Assembly (NCBI RefSeq): GCF_051020985.1 | Contig: NC_134999.1 | Coordinates: forward strand, 20,403,660 to 20,467,659 | Source of the DNA: Nomia melanderi | Taxonomy: Eukaryota; Arthropoda; Insecta; Hymenoptera; Halictidae | Direction: 5' to 3' | Length of the DNA: 64,000 nucleotides | Shown: positions 1-12,064 of the stretch, piece after piece | Position numbering within the stretch: the first letter of the stretch is position 1 | Layout of the letters: the number at the start of each line of letters is the position of its first letter | The notes under the pieces: model-generated | Databases searched by the model: none | Seen by the model: only the letters and a program-made list of their open reading frames with translations | Told to the model about the DNA's origin: nothing | Translations under genes and position numbers: made by a program

Positions 1-1709
1 GGAGGCCCAAGAGAACTCTCTGGTCCGGAGTTCCCGAGGAACTGAGGTCCTGCTGCCGAACCTCCTCCTTATAAGGTCGAAGGTGGCCGGGGGTGGTGGT
101 AGGAGTAGGCCACTGGTGCCCACAGAGGTCCGGGGAGTTCCAGGGAGAACCAGGGAGCTCAGGAGGCCCAGGAGAACTCTCTGGTCCGGAGTTCCCGAGG
201 AACTGAGGTCCTGCTGCCGAACCTCCTCCTTATAAGGTCGAAGGTGGCCGGGGGTGGTGGTAGGAGTAGGCCACTGGTGCCCACAGAGGTCCGGGTAGTT
301 CCAGGGAGAACCAGGGAGCTCAGGAGGCCCAAGAGAACTCTCTGGTCCGGAGTTCCCGAGGAACTGAGGTCCTGCTGCCGAACCTCCTCCTTATAAGGTC
401 GAAGGTGGCCGGGGGTGGTGGTAGGAGTAGGCCACTGGTGCCCACAGAGGTCCGGGGAGTTCCAGGGAGCACCAGGGAGCTCAGGAGGCCCAGGAGAACT
501 CTCTGGTCCGGAGTTCCCGAGGAACTGAGGTCCTGCTGCCGAACCTCCTCCTTATAAGGTCGAAGGTGGCCGGGGGTGGTGGTAGGAGTAGGCCACTGGT
601 GCCCACAGAGGTCCGGGGAGTTCCAGGGAGAACCAGGGAGCTCAGGAGGCCCAGGAGAACTCTCTGGTCCGGAGTTCCCGAGGAACTGAGGTCCTGCTGC
701 CGAACCTCCTCCTTATAAGGTCGAAGGTGGCCGGGGGTGGTGGTAGGAGTAGGCCACTGGTGCCCACAGAGGTCCGGGTAGTTCCAGGGAGAACCAGGGA
801 GCTCAGGAGGCCCAAGAGAACTCTCTGGTCCGGAGTTCCCGAGGAACTGAGGTCCTGCTGCCGAACCTCCTCCTTATAAGGTCGAAGGTGGCCGGGGGTG
901 GTGGTAGGAGTAGGCCACTGGTGCCCACAGAGGTCCGGGGAGTTCCAGGGAGAACCAGGGAGCTCAGGAGGCCCAGGAGAACTCTCTGGTCCGGAGTTCC
1001 CGAGGAACTGAGGTCCTGCTGCCGAACCTCCTCCTTATAAGGTCGAAGGTGGCCGGGGGTGGTGGTAGGAGTAGGCCACTGGTGCCCACAGAGGTCCGGG
1101 TAGTTCCAGGGAGAACCAGGGAGCTCAGGAGGCCCAAGAGAACTCTCTGGTCCGGAGTTCCCGAGGAACTGAGGTCCTGCTGCCGAACCTCCTCCTTATA
1201 AGGTCGAAGGTGGCCGGGGGTGGTGGTAGGAGTAGGCCACTGGTGCCCACAGAGGTCCGGGGAGTTCCAGGGAGAACCAGGGAGCTCAGGAGGCCCAGGA
1301 GAACTCTCTGGTCCGGAGTTCCCGAGGAACTGAGGTCCTGCTGCCGAACCTCCTCCTTATAAGGTCGAAGGTGGCCGGGGGTGGTGGTAGGAGTAGGCCA
1401 CTGGTGCCCACAGAGGTCCGGGGAGTTCCAGGGAGCACCAGGGAGCTCAGGAGGCCCAGGAGAACTCTCTGGTCCGGAGTTCCCGAGGAACTGAGGTCCT
1501 GCTGCCGAACCTCCTCCTTATAAGGTCGAAGGTGGCCGGGGGTGGTGGTAGGAGTAGGCCACTGGTGCCCACAGAGGTCCGGGTAGTTCCAGGGAGAACC
1601 AGGGAGCTCAGGAGGCCCAAGAGAACTCTCTGGTCCGGAGTTCCCGAGGAACTGACGTCCTGCTGCCGAACCTCCTCCTTATAAGGTCGAAGGTGGCCGG
1701 GGGTGGTGG
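1..1709. repeat. 161-bp GC-rich satellite array, ten full copies plus a partial
   Basis: Units begin at 1, 162, 323, 484, 645, 806, 967, 1128, 1289, 1450 and 1611, and the last stops after 99 bp. Copies are nearly identical. Three positions vary: AAGAG or AGGAG near the start, GGGGAG or GGGTAG near the end, and GAACC or GCACC after it. Each unit holds a small palindrome, GTTCCCGAGGAAC. The array begins before the window and is far more GC-rich than the AT-rich sequence after it. No long open frame exists in it. Confidence 0.97.
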
Positions 1710-1808
1710 CAACATCCTTGACTTCAACATGAACAACAATGCTTCATTTAAAAATTTGAAGATCGAAAACAGTTTGCACTTGATGATGTAGGGACCTTGA
1801 TTTCTTCG

Positions 1809-2246
1809 TTAACCCATTACTTACTAGTCCTGGGGTAATGCTGGTTTTTTAGTCTATTATTTAATAGCTAATCTTACATTATACAACTTTTTAGATATGT
1901 ATAATACAAATTTAAAGTAAAATAACAAAATCGCAATTTTAAAAATGTATCGATATAATCACCGACTCGTTTTTCATAGCTACAATTTAACCGACGAGCA
2001 GTGTTTTAACACATTGAGCGCTGGCCCCGCAATAATGCTGGCTTTTTACTCTATCGTTTATTTGCTTTGCTCTCGAGTGACTCTCAGTCGCCATTTTATT
2101 TGATATAATAAAGTTACAACGTGTTACGTATAATATTAAGTTTTGCATAATGCATCAATATGTGGAATATTTTTATGAAAATAGCGTCGTCTCGTTGGAA
2201 ATCATCGCGTATTTCTAGTGAAAAGCTTCCGAGTGCAAAGGGTTAA
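1809..2246. mobile_element. Cluster of degenerate TTAA-flanked MITE pieces
   Basis: A TTAACCCATTACTTACTAG start at 1809 and a TTAACACATTGAGCGC start at 2006 (family E, complete at 43794) are followed by a right end reading GAGTGCAAAGGGTTAA at 2231-2246 (family A). The family A part from about 2068 keeps that family's interior but lacks a clean left end. The pieces look nested or rearranged. No coding sequence is seen. Confidence 0.6.
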
Positions 2247-2421
2247 TACCATACTTCCTACAACGCATCAATTTGAGAAATTGAAATAAAATAGCTAGTT
2301 CCTCAATGTATTTTCTTATCGAGTTTCACAAAACATCGTCTATATCTCCTCAGCAAATATTTCTAGTGGAAAACACTGAGTGCAGAGGGACATTTTATAA
2401 TTTCATCATTCCGTTAGAGGC

Positions 2422-2956
2422 TTAACACTAGAACTACCGAGTATTTAATACGATTCATACGTAATCTCTATAAAAATTGTAACAATAGATTATTCTCAGT
2501 TTCCTCGGACATTCATTACAGTGTTCAAGTGAAACTTTTCAAAATCATTTCGATTATTCAATGCTTTTAAGATATCAATAATTGCTAAACAAAAGAATCA
2601 AAACCAGTCATTTTGACGAAAATTTTAGACGATTGTCGCGGTGGAAACGTTGAAGAATTAACAAAAATGATAGAAATAATCTTGATACTCATAATAATAG
2701 TAATGATAGTTACGATTATTAAGATTACGAATATACAAGCTGCTTAACACTAGAACTACCGAGTATTTAATACGATTCATACGTAATCCCTATAAAAATT
2801 CTAACAATAGATTATCTTCAGTTTCCTCAGACATTCATTATATCGTTCAAGTGAAACTTTTCAAAATCATTTCGAATACTCAATGCTTCGAAAATATCAA
2901 TAATTGCTAAACAGAACAATCGAGCGATTTTGACTGTTACGGTAGTTCTAGTGTTA
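2422..2956. mobile_element. Two tandem family C TTAA elements
   Basis: TTAACACTAGAACTACCGAG occurs at 2422 and again at 2744. The second copy ends at 2956 with GGTAGTTCTAGTGTTAG, an inverted copy of its start with one target base changed. The first copy keeps the interior but has lost its right end. Related copies lie at 38581 and 44820. Confidence 0.7.
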
Positions 2957-3589
2957 GAAATCTTCCTCTCGTCTGACACGATATTGCAAAGGGTTAATGC
3001 AACTACGTCACTTACGGTGGTTCGACGTAAACGTGTCCCCGACAGGCGAGGCATTATCAATGCGCACGTGAACCGTATTCCGTAATTTTTCACGATCCAT
3101 CAAGAGTCGACCGCAAACTTTGGCAACCTTTCGTTTAGGATATCGTTGGCCGAGCAACGTCGGTGATACACACCGGCTACGGAATATCCGATGCGAATTA
3201 TTACACGAGCCAGCGGGCCAATATATCGAGCCCCGGAGTTATTTATCGTTCGCCTGACGCGGTGGAGGACTAATTTTCTAGAACGCCCGATTGATTTTTA
3301 TTTTCCGATAGCGGCCGACTTCTTTTCAGAAGAGCCCCGCTGAACGGGACCGTTGCCGCTTCGCCTATCGGGACGCGACGCGAATCTTCCAGGCTTCACG
3401 GAAATATCTCTCACCTCGAATCTTCGGTGGTTTATCGCGTATCCTTGGAAATACTCATTATCAGCAGCTACCTTTTACCTCGGGAACTCTTGCCAAAGAG
3501 TGAATATAATATATAAATTTCGATCAACGCATAGAAAAGGGTGAGCTTGTGTTCTACCTTCTCAGAGACACAACACTGCTCCTTATTCT
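2957..3589. other. Non-coding spacer, nothing recognised
   Basis: No gene, RNA or repeat was recognised. The sequence from about 3000 to 3400 is richer in CG dinucleotides than the MITE-filled flanks. Short open frames here have no recognisable protein similarity. Confidence 0.5.
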
Positions 3590-3837
3590 TTAACCCTTTG
3601 CACTCGAGAATATTTTTCTCATCAAATATTCATTATTTTCTGATGAAACATCAATGGTATGTTTTACAACTAACATAAAGAAATACCTTGCATAAATTAT
3701 GTAACGGAAGTATTTTATTTCGATGTTCCACGTGTTGATGCGTTATATAAAAATTTAATATTGAAGTCTAAATTTTATTTCCATGGGTCAAATCAAATGG
3801 CGACTGAAAGGCGCCTCTCAAAGGGTGAACCTTCAAC
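3590..3837. mobile_element. Family A TTAA MITE, degenerate right end
   Basis: Left end TTAACCCTTTGCACTCGAG at 3590. The interior matches the intact copy at 12061-12300. The right end is eroded to CTCAAAGGGTGAAC. A TTAA target with a CCC...GGG terminus is typical of piggyBac-type elements; non-autonomous piggyBac derivation is an inference. Confidence 0.75.
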
Positions 3838-4367
3838 TGTCGAAACGTTTTTTACTAGGGATATTCAACATTTTTCGACGAGATAGACGACATTCTTTGA
3901 GACTAAGTAATTAGAGAACATACGTAAGTTAATAGAAAAGCTATTTCTAGACCCTGTTACAACGTTTCCAAGAATTATATATTAACCCTTTGCACTCGAA
4001 AGTTCACTTGAAATATTCAATACTTTCTAATTAGATGCAGACAAGATCCTTTAAGATTAACTTATCAAGAAATTAATCAGAAAACATACGTAAGTTAATA
4101 AGAGCTATTTCTAGACCTTGTCACAATGTTCCCAAGAATTACATATTAACCCTTTGCACTCGAAAGTTCACTTGAAATATTCAATACTTTCCAATTGGAT
4201 GTAGACAAGGTCCTTTGAGATTAATTTATCAAGAAATCACATAAATTAGGAACAAAGCTACTATCTTTCAATATTCCACGTATTCACGCAGTATACAAAG
4301 GTTAATGATAAATACAGAAGTTTATAATTTTGCTGTATAAAATCATCTGGCGAGTGCAAAGGGTTAA
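3838..4367. repeat. Family A MITE with tandem internal duplications
   Basis: A 164-bp segment starting TTAACCCTTTGCACTCGAAAG occurs at 3982 and 4146, and a more diverged copy of its interior lies at 3840-3981. The last copy continues to an intact right end GAGTGCAAAGGGTTAA at 4352-4367. This is one element whose left half was duplicated in tandem. Confidence 0.7.
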
Positions 4368-5145
4368 CACGATGTTTTAACCGATAGATTAAGTTACATT
4401 GAAGCTTTTACTGACTTTCCATCTGTTCCCATATTATTCCTCTACGTTTTTGCTATTTCGCATACAATTCCTTGACATATATCTCACAAAATGATCCCTT
4501 ACAAGAATCCTGTACCATTTCTGGTACACGTGACGGAATCATGCAAATCCATCGAAATCCATTGTACCAAAAGATCCAGCCTAACAAACGGAAGAAGCCG
4601 AGACGAGACGAAAATAAAACGCGTTTACCGAGCACCGTCGACCGCGAACAGCTCCAATTAATCGAAATTCCGGCGCGAGCGGGCGCAAATGAACGGAATC
4701 GATCGCGAGCCTCGCATCATAAGTCCGAGCAGAATCCGGGAACCGGGTTATCCGTGGCATCATCGCTCATCGAGACTCGCCGGGACCCAACAACCGTACG
4801 CCGACCCGGTCCGACCCGAATATTCTATGGGGGCCGTCGTAAACCGGCGGTGATCGTTACGTAAATTTCTCGCGGGCCGCGCGGGGCGTTTCTGAACCGC
4901 GCGCAACCGGGTGCACGCGCGCGCCGCACACCTGCTTGACCTCTGACCTACCCCGCCGCGCCGTTGGGATATAACGGTGGCTATCATGGAACACCCACGC
5001 GGCTTCGTTAATAATCCACGGTCCTATTTCCAAGTTTTTACGAGGCCGGCCTGCTCGCCGGCCGAACCAGACGGAATCGCGCAAGTATTTAGACGCCGCC
5101 GTCGAGAACGTGGAAGAATCGAGTCAACGCTTTCCTTTCGTTTTA
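4368..5145. other. CpG-rich island, no gene recognised
   Basis: From about 4600 to 5110 the sequence is dense in CG dinucleotides and lacks MITEs. Open frames on both strands here look like by-products of high GC, with arginine and proline-rich translations and no known domain. It could be regulatory sequence or an unrecognised first exon. Confidence 0.4.
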
Positions 5146-5430
5146 ATACATTGCGTACTGGTGAGGAGAAATCTCGTTTTTGTAGGAAGATTCTTAGCTA
5201 TGTGACTTTGCTATTTACAACAGAATTTAAAGAAATGTTAGATTTTATGGAAACCAATTGCCCATTTAAAATATTGCTGCGCTAGTGACACATTGCGTAC
5301 TGGTAACGAGAAATCTAGGTTTTGTATGAAGATTCTTAGCTATGTAACTTTGCTATTTACCATAGAATTTAAGGAAATGTTAGATTTGATTAGAACTAAT
5401 TGTCCATTTGAAATATATTACATGACAATA
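5146..5430. repeat. Tandem pair of family G MITE fragments, 142-bp period
   Basis: The segment beginning ACATTGCGTACTGGT occurs at about 5148 and 5290, followed each time by the same interior (AAATCT, TTCTTAGCTATG, TTTGCTATTTAC). The same interior is found in the complete family G element at 39000-39228. Confidence 0.7.
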
Positions 5431-5898
5431 TGATATAGTGTTACTATAGAAGTATATAATATAGTATGATATAGTTACTGTAGTTACTATATGATATAAT
5501 TACTATACTTGCTATAGTTACTATATGACACAATTACTATAGTTACCATATGGTATAGTATGATATAGTTACTATATGATATATAATACTATGATATAGT
5601 TACTATATGATATATAATACTATGATATAGTTACTATATGATATATAATACTATGATATAGTTACTATATGATATAGTATGATATAGTTACTATAGTCAC
5701 TATATGATAGAGTATAATATAGACACTATAGTTACTATAGTTACTATATGATATATAATACTATGATATAGTTACTATATGATATAGTATGATATAGTTA
5801 CTATAGTCACTATATGATAGAGTATAATATAGACACTATAGTTACTATAGTTACTATATTATATAGCATGATATAGTCACTATAGTTACTATAGTATA
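5418..5898. repeat. AT-rich tandem repeat
   Basis: Irregular repeats of TATGATATAGTTACTATA-like units run for about 480 bp, with local higher-order copies (5590-5660, and 5690-5850 repeating itself). The units are self-complementary, so the tract could form cruciforms. Confidence 0.85.
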
Positions 5899-6084
5899 AA
5901 TAACGAAAGGGTGGATCTCGACTAATCGAGAACTAGGAATAAACATATGTATTTAACAAAATAAAGCTAAAACTATGGTGAAAATATAAAATATGGAAAC
6001 AACAGGGACAACACGTAAAAAGTACAACTCAATGCCACGGAGGCCGACACACGACTCTGTAAGGACCAATTTTCCACTTTTTCG

Positions 6085-6468
6085 TACGATGCAAATCAGT
6101 TAAGTGTTACAGATAACGCAAATGAAACCACTAACGACACACAGCCTGATAATTTTGCGAAGTATAAACTTCGAGGATGAATGTTGACATTCCGAGTTGA
6201 AATGTTCGTTTGGACAATTCATGATCGAATTACTCGGCCAAGAGATCAGAGGAAAATTCACAGAGGAATCCACGCAATGAAACAAAATATAATACTAAAT
6301 CATTCGATCGAATTGCATTGTTGCTCCACGTTCGTCCAACCAAATGTCACTGTATTATGCAGCATTATTTATAATATCGAAATGTTCTCATATAATCGTC
6401 GTTTCATCGAGTGAACTATAGTAACTCGATTTGGTCGGAGGTCATCCCCCTGGCGTTCAACGCGTTAA
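6085..6468. mobile_element. Long-form family B TTAA element, inverted, left end unclear
   Basis: The right end is GGCGTTCAACGCGTTAA, ending at 6468. About 250 bp of interior matches, in reverse complement, the long-form element at 26778-27573. On the minus strand a short frame at 6100-6285 shares the string RKIIRL and following VVS residues with the frame at 27277-27390 (+). That shared frame may be a transposase remnant or chance conservation of repeat DNA. Confidence 0.6.
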
Positions 6469-7046
6469 TTAAGCAATTGATATACAATTTACTTCCATCT
6501 GCATTGAATGCATTGTTAATTTCTATTTACAGGTTCATACTTGTTCATTTTATCGTATACACGTTCTGTTGCAGTCGCGAGAAGAAATTCTGGTACCGGG
6601 TTAACCCCTTCTGTGTAGATGTCTATACACAATGAGGTTCATTTATCTGACAACATTGTTTCAAACGAAACAGCGGCGGTGCGCCATTGTTCCGATAGAA
6701 ATAGGCTCGCGCGTTAAATAATAATCGCGCGAAAGTGCCCCGGCCAAGATCGGAGAGCTTCAACACTTGGAACCAGCCATTCGTATGCACATTCGTGCGC
6801 GCGCCGCTGGCCGGACGGCTTTTATTATCCTCCGTGCGTGTACTTTGTATTACGGTTAAGTAAATTACGCGAGTAATTATCTGCCCTCGCGCATTTGTTT
6901 CGGGTAATGTACTGTTTAAGGTCGGCGAAAGTGCGGGGTTGTAATCAACGATTTTTGCGCGTTTAATGATCCTGTTGCGCGGATTCTGCCGCCGTTAACC
7001 CCGTACAATGACGAGTGAAACTCGTGATGAACATTTCTTGACGAAT
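6469..7046. other. CpG-rich spacer, no gene recognised
   Basis: CG-dense sequence from about 6670 to 7010, including several CGCG runs, with no MITE and no convincing open frame. Confidence 0.4.
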
Positions 7047-7332
7047 TTAACCCTCTATAGGCTCGTGTAACTTTGAAGTCACGCATCAATGTACTGGGTT
7101 AAATTGATTTAATTTTTCATAGCAAAATGATGAATGATATTAAATAACTCATCAACTTAAACTTTTGCACACGGGTTACGTTCGACGTGATTGTAACTTG
7201 AAAGTTGTAAAATATATTCGTTGATAAAACTGTTGAATACTTAACTTACGTTAGTATGTTGGTTTTTATTAATTTCGTACTGCGTACATTTTGTTGTAAT
7301 CGCAAAAGAAAATTAGGCATATAGAGGGTTAA
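7047..7332. mobile_element. Family H TTAA MITE
   Basis: Left end TTAACCCTCTATAGGCTCG; right end GGCATATAGAGGGTTAA. Both TTAA copies are intact, length 286 bp. The left-end interior GTAACTTTGAAGTCAC is shared with the copy at 49566-49873. Confidence 0.85.
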
Positions 7333-7540
7333 CAACAATCGATGTTATTTATTACCCACGAATCAAAGAAAACAACTGTTTTTTTATTATCATTGTATTA
7401 TCTTCAAACAAAATTTCCACTTCAAGTAGAATGGACAATTTTGTTGCATTTCTTCCGAACTGTCGATAGTAAAGTGGGTCAAGGGGTTAATGGCGGATGA
7501 ACGTTTCAGATTTGTTGCTTATTTGTCTGCGGTCCTTAGT

Positions 7541-7775
7541 TTAACCATTAGCACTCTACATAGTTTTGTGATATGTCAGCAACTCCTACCAGTTTTGACA
7601 GTGATCCTACTGAAAATTAACAATGTTATAACATTTCTTAGACCTTTCCCTTCTTAGTACAAACTTTGTATATTTGGAAGATCTAATGATCTTAAAGTAG
7701 TTTTCTTAAAATTCATTAAAATGTTTAACATTAGAACTGGTGTAACATTGGAGTCTACGGAGTTCAAAGGGTTAA
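7541..7775. mobile_element. Family D TTAA MITE
   Basis: Left end TTAACCATTAGCACTCTAC; right end GGAGTTCAAAGGGTTAA, 235 bp. The interior (CAGCAACTCCTACC, then AACATTGGAGTCTACGG) recurs at 25500, 27570 and 47469. Its final TTAA is also the first TTAA of the next element. Confidence 0.8.
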
Positions 7776-7991
7776 CCCTTATAAAATAAGATAAATATAA
7801 AATAAACATAAAATTTTCAATTCAATATTAAACCTTGTGTAATGTATAAACACATAAAACGTCGAAGTAAGTTCTGTCTCTTAATTTATATAAGATAATC
7901 AATCGTGTTAGTTGCAAAAACTATCCTTAATACTTAGTCAGAAAGTAATGAATGCTTTTAATGAATAATATTGTCGAGTTCAAAGGGTTAA
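7772..7991. mobile_element. TTAA element chained to its neighbour
   Basis: Starts TTAACCCTTATAAAATAAG on the TTAA shared with the preceding element and ends GAGTTCAAAGGGTTAA at 7991. The interior is AT-rich. Terminal repeats match only over the outer 9 or so bases. Confidence 0.5.
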
Positions 7992-9184
7992 TATCGATTG
8001 TAAGTACGATTGCTGTGATTTCACTCGATATTGATTCAACTTCGTTTCAACTTTCCTTGCTAGTATCGTTTCAACCTCAAGGAACCTCCCTTAGGACGCT
8101 CAAATCAGTAATGAAGTCATCGCGAAGCAAACACAGCTAAAACAATGCTACCCCTTCCTAAAGTCATTTACAAGGGAAGTTAACTGGAATATTCGAAACA
8201 TTATGAAACTGTAAATAGAGCACAACCCTTGAAAAAATGCAAATGTTTTTTTTCCGTGAATTACCTTGAAAACGGTAAAACGCAGAGAAAGTTTCAGCTA
8301 AAAATACAGTCTTTCACATCTATACAGTCTCACGCTGCAATTTCTCAGCAAGAAAGACAATTGCGACGTACAAGCATGATTTACTCTACACAAAGTTTCA
8401 TAGTTTTTCAATTTCCGGGTTCGATAGCTTGCCTGGTAAGACGACACAGTTAGACTCGGTCCAACGGGGAACTCGTAAATCGCTAATGGCATCATCAGAA
8501 AACGGAGGAGACGAGTTCTATGTACTTGTTGAACAATCGTAAGTGTTCGTGCGAGAATGGACCACGATAAAACCGCGGTTGGAGTGAATTTCGCTAGGAA
8601 CAAATATACGGAACCGAATGAAAATCGAATAGAAACGGGCGCAGCGGTCGAGTATCACGATTCGGGTCCGCGAGGAGAAACCGGAGCCGGGAGAGGGTTG
8701 ATCCGATTGAAAATCGGCGCGTCGAGTCGAACCGCCGCGTTTCGTTGGTTTGCGCCACGTCCTCGGACAATACGGCGCGCATGCAAGGCATTCCCGAGGA
8801 TCTCGGAATGTCGCGTGCCAGCCTGTACTCCGGTTTCGTTCGGAAACCTCTCCCCCTTAACGCGCCGGCGAAATTATCTTGCCGCGCGATCCAATAAAAC
8901 TTGCCGCAAACTTCGTCATTGTCGCCGGGAAACTGTTCCTTGCCCGGCCGCTCGCTGTCGGCGTTTTCGTTTGCCTTTGGAAACTTCTGTCCGCCCGGCC
9001 GACTGTCCTGGGAACGTTCGTTTCAGTCGCTTTGAACGAGGGAGACGCGTTTCCGGGTGTACACTGTAAGGGAGATGAGGACTCGGCGAGGAGTGGTACA
9101 AATTAATTTACCCGCTGTACGGAGGTTTCGACGATTACGGCATTTTTATAGTAACTTTTGGGTGTTTCTTTGTTTGGGTGACGG
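7992..9184. other. Spacer with a CpG-rich island at about 8540-9100
   Basis: 7992-8530 is AT-rich with nothing recognised. 8540-9100 is CG-dense, which opens several overlapping frames on both strands, including a 170-codon plus frame from 8557. None has a recognisable domain, and the arginine-rich composition is that expected of non-coding CpG-rich DNA. Confidence 0.4.
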
Positions 9185-9900
9185 ACTTGCTTGAGGGTTC
9201 GGGAGATTGAATGTTCGAAAATTTGGAAGTTTGAGAGTTTAGCGACTGGGAGGCTTTGAGGTTCGAAAGTTTGGAAGTGTGAAGGTTCAGAATTTTGGAA
9301 GCTTGGAGGCTCGGAAGATTGGAAGGTTGTAGATTTGAAAATTGGGGAGCTTGAAGGTTCCAAAGTTTGAAAATTGGAAAGCTTGAAGATTTGAAAATTT
9401 GAAAATTGCAATGCTTGATGATTCGAAAGTTTGAAAATTGCAAAGCTAGAAGATTCGAAAGTTTGTAAGTGTAAAAGTTCTAAAATTTGAAAGATTGAAG
9501 GTTTGAAAGTATGAAAATTGGAAAGCTTGAGGGTTGGAAAGTTTGAAAATTGCAATGCTTGAAGATTCGAAAGTTTGTAAGTGTAAAAGTTCTAAAATTT
9601 GAAAGCTTGAAGGTTCGAAAGTATGAAAATTGGAAAGCTTGAGGGTTGGAAAGTTTGAAAATTGCAAAGCTTGAAGGTTCGAAAGTTTGAAAATTGCAAA
9701 GCTAGAAGATTAGAAAGTTTGCAAGTGTAAAAGTTCTAAAATTTGAAAGCTTAAAGGTTCGAAAGTATGAAAATTGGAAAGCTCGAAGGTTGGAAAGTTT
9801 GAAAATTGAAAAGCCTGAAGGTTCGAAAGTTTGAAAATTGGAAAGCTTGAAAGTTTCAAAGTTTCGGAGTTCCAAAATTCGAAAACTGCAAGTTTAGAGA
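9185..9900. repeat. 8-bp-register degenerate satellite
   Basis: Units of the form NNTTTGGA or NNTTYGRA repeat every 8 bp for about 700 bp (for example GAAAGTTT, GAAAATTG, GAAAGCTT, GAAGGTTC). Larger copies keep the register: a GTAAGTGTAAAAG marker lies at 9465, 9577 and, as GCAAGTGTAAAAG, at 9721, spacings of 112 and 144, both multiples of 8. Minus-strand open frames here are translations of the repeat, not a gene. Confidence 0.9.
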
Positions 9901-10692
9901 CCTGATATCTTTACAAAAGATTTACAATCAACGATTAAAGATTTCCCAATTAATTCTATCACCAGCAACGGCAACTGCAACTCTGATTCAACGGATCTTT
10001 CCGAGTAACACAGCAGTGAAAGGATAAACCAGGAATTTTGGAAACGCAGCAATCACCGCAATACCATACGTCGCTCTCATAACCCATTACAAATGAAAAA
10101 CTCGGTCTAGCTGCCTCGCGATCTACGCTCTCGCGCGTTATCGCCGGGAGACGGCTGTTGCATCCGGCTGACGTAATTAACCGCGCGACCAATAATTCCG
10201 GGGTAATGCTACGATTTAATGTAACGGGAGATCAATTAAGCCGGACGTAACGAACGTTCATTACGAATTGATCCTGTTCCCGTGCGCGTCGCGGGCTCGA
10301 TCGCGCGAGCAAGCAAAATAATCCCATTTAATTACACCGATCGCGACGGGGAAATCGTCGCACTGCGGTAATACCGCGATCGGACGGTGCCGGGGACTAT
10401 AAATATAAAAACAATTGTCGGTGTCGTGTGCAGGTGGCATCCTTCGAATTAACCAACAGGTAAAATCGCTCACGCGTCGTGTCGTTCAACCCTTACACCG
10501 CTAATTGCTTGTTCCTTTCTACTTACTGCAAAACGCTACATTCCAATGGATTCCTCTATTCTCCGTTAACTCCTCGCCTTTTAGCAACGCGTCAAACTCA
10601 TCGCCTAGAGAATTCGCGAAAGATGAACATGCAAACGTTGAAAACGTTGATATTTCGAAGATACTTATCTTTCATTCTTATCTACACGAACC
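9901..10692. other. Spacer with CpG-rich island
   Basis: 10080-10480 is CG-dense. The last 90 bp before 10693 match 30117-30213, showing a repeat longer than the TTAA element that follows each. No gene recognised. Confidence 0.45.
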
Positions 10693-10906
10693 TTAACCCT
10701 TTGCGGTCCGAAGTGCTCTTGGTTTCTCACTTTGAGGTTCACGTCGACGTTAGTTCATTCAGTTACAGCTTAATGTGACGCTCTATTTATTTATTCAAGA
10801 ATATTTGGGAGTCATTGAAACGTTATCTTTAAATTGTTAAAACAGGTGGAGGTTGCAATAAAATAGAATGTCGAGTCTGACTCGACATAGGACTGCTAAG
10901 GGTTAA
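10693..10906. mobile_element. Family M TTAA MITE
   Basis: Left end TTAACCCTTTGCGGTCCG; right end GGACTGCTAAGGGTTAA; 214 bp with both TTAA sites. The same element at 30213-30700 carries an additional insertion at an internal TTAA that is uninterrupted here. Confidence 0.8.
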
Positions 10907-11820
10907 AAAGAATTTAACAAAGATAAATAGTATTCAATTCTTTCGATTTCGAATTAAATCCATCAATAATTATACTTTAGCGAACATAGATGTTTAGAAT
11001 TTCTGTTTCTTCAATAAATGATTAACAGTAAATTAGAGTTGAGGAATAAATCATAGAGCAAGGTGTTAGTACTATGAAGATTCACATAAATGATACACCT
11101 AATTACACTAGGAAAACGGTATCAAAAAATATTCCAATAAAATATAATCAAATTTCTTTATTTCCTTGATCAATTATTATTACAGCCATTTTATTACATT
11201 CATCATTGCCTGTATTAACAACAGGAAAACAAAATAAATATTCCCTTGAATCATCCAACTGCTGCGCCAACTCCTAAACGATCTTCAACGTAATACCGCG
11301 GAAGCCCAATGCAAACATGCGAAGCATATACAATTATTTTACATAAACAATCTGCCAAAACGGTACACAATGCAGAGAAACCTCAAGAATCGCCAGACCA
11401 ACAATCCACTGCACAGAGATTATTCCAAATCCCCCGGATAGCTGGTCGGCGTGCAAACAGGACGCATTTGTCCCATTGTCGGTAGCCAAGGGTCATAGGT
11501 GTCCCATGACTATTTCCTCGGGCAGTTCGTTAAACGGACGCAGCAATGGCAATCGCGTCCTGATTATCAGATTGCTGCGGCGCCGTCGGTATGCAACGGC
11601 GGTCTCGCGAAATTTCTCTCCTTCCCGGTGTTCACGGGCTTCCCGATTGCCCCCTTGCCGGCTGCGTCCGCAACACAAGCCGACCAAAGGTCCTATCGGG
11701 AGACAGCTTGGTATCCAGCGGAATGGCGCAAAGGCAACAACAGTTTTCGCTGGCTGTCCTCTTCATAGTCTACTAGAATCTAGAATCCAACGTGGCTTTA
11801 AGATACTTTTAAGGGTAGTT
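10907..11820. other. AT-rich spacer, then CpG-rich island
   Basis: 10907-11430 is AT-rich without recognised features. 11440-11770 is CG-dense with overlapping short frames on both strands and no identifiable protein. Confidence 0.4.
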
Positions 11821-12064
11821 TTAACCCTTTGCACTCGAGAGGTGACTCACCACTTTATTTGAGTTGCAAAATTATAAAGTCTTATGTATAATATTAAGCT
11901 TTGTATGATGCATCAATACGTGGAATATTGAAATATTCATATATAAATTGAGAAGGAAAGTTATTTTATGCTTCCTCATTAATTCATTTCGAAGAACATC
12001 GTCTGTATCTCGTCGCATAATATTGAATATTTCTAGTGAAACACTTTCGAGTGCAAAGGGTTAA
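11821..12064. mobile_element. Family A TTAA MITE, complete
   Basis: Left end TTAACCCTTTGCACTCGAG; right end TCGAGTGCAAAGGGTTAA; 244 bp. The interior contains ATAATATTAAGCTTTG and GATGCATCAATACGTGGAA. Its right TTAA is the left TTAA of the next element. Confidence 0.9.

Noticed and set aside
1..1709. CRISPR array
   Set aside because: Repeat units are contiguous and nearly identical over 161 bp with no variable spacers, in a eukaryotic context.
4472..4864. 130-codon plus-strand frame
   Set aside because: CpG-rich spacer, low-quality composition, no domain and overlapping minus frames of similar length.
8557..9069. 170-codon plus-strand open frame
   Set aside because: Lies in a CpG-rich island with frames open on both strands; arginine-rich, no domain, no splice context. 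Expected by chance from composition.
9103..9667. Minus-strand frames with Phe-Ser-Asn-Phe repeats
   Set aside because: They are translations of the 8-bp-register satellite; unit changes shift frame and no protein family fits.
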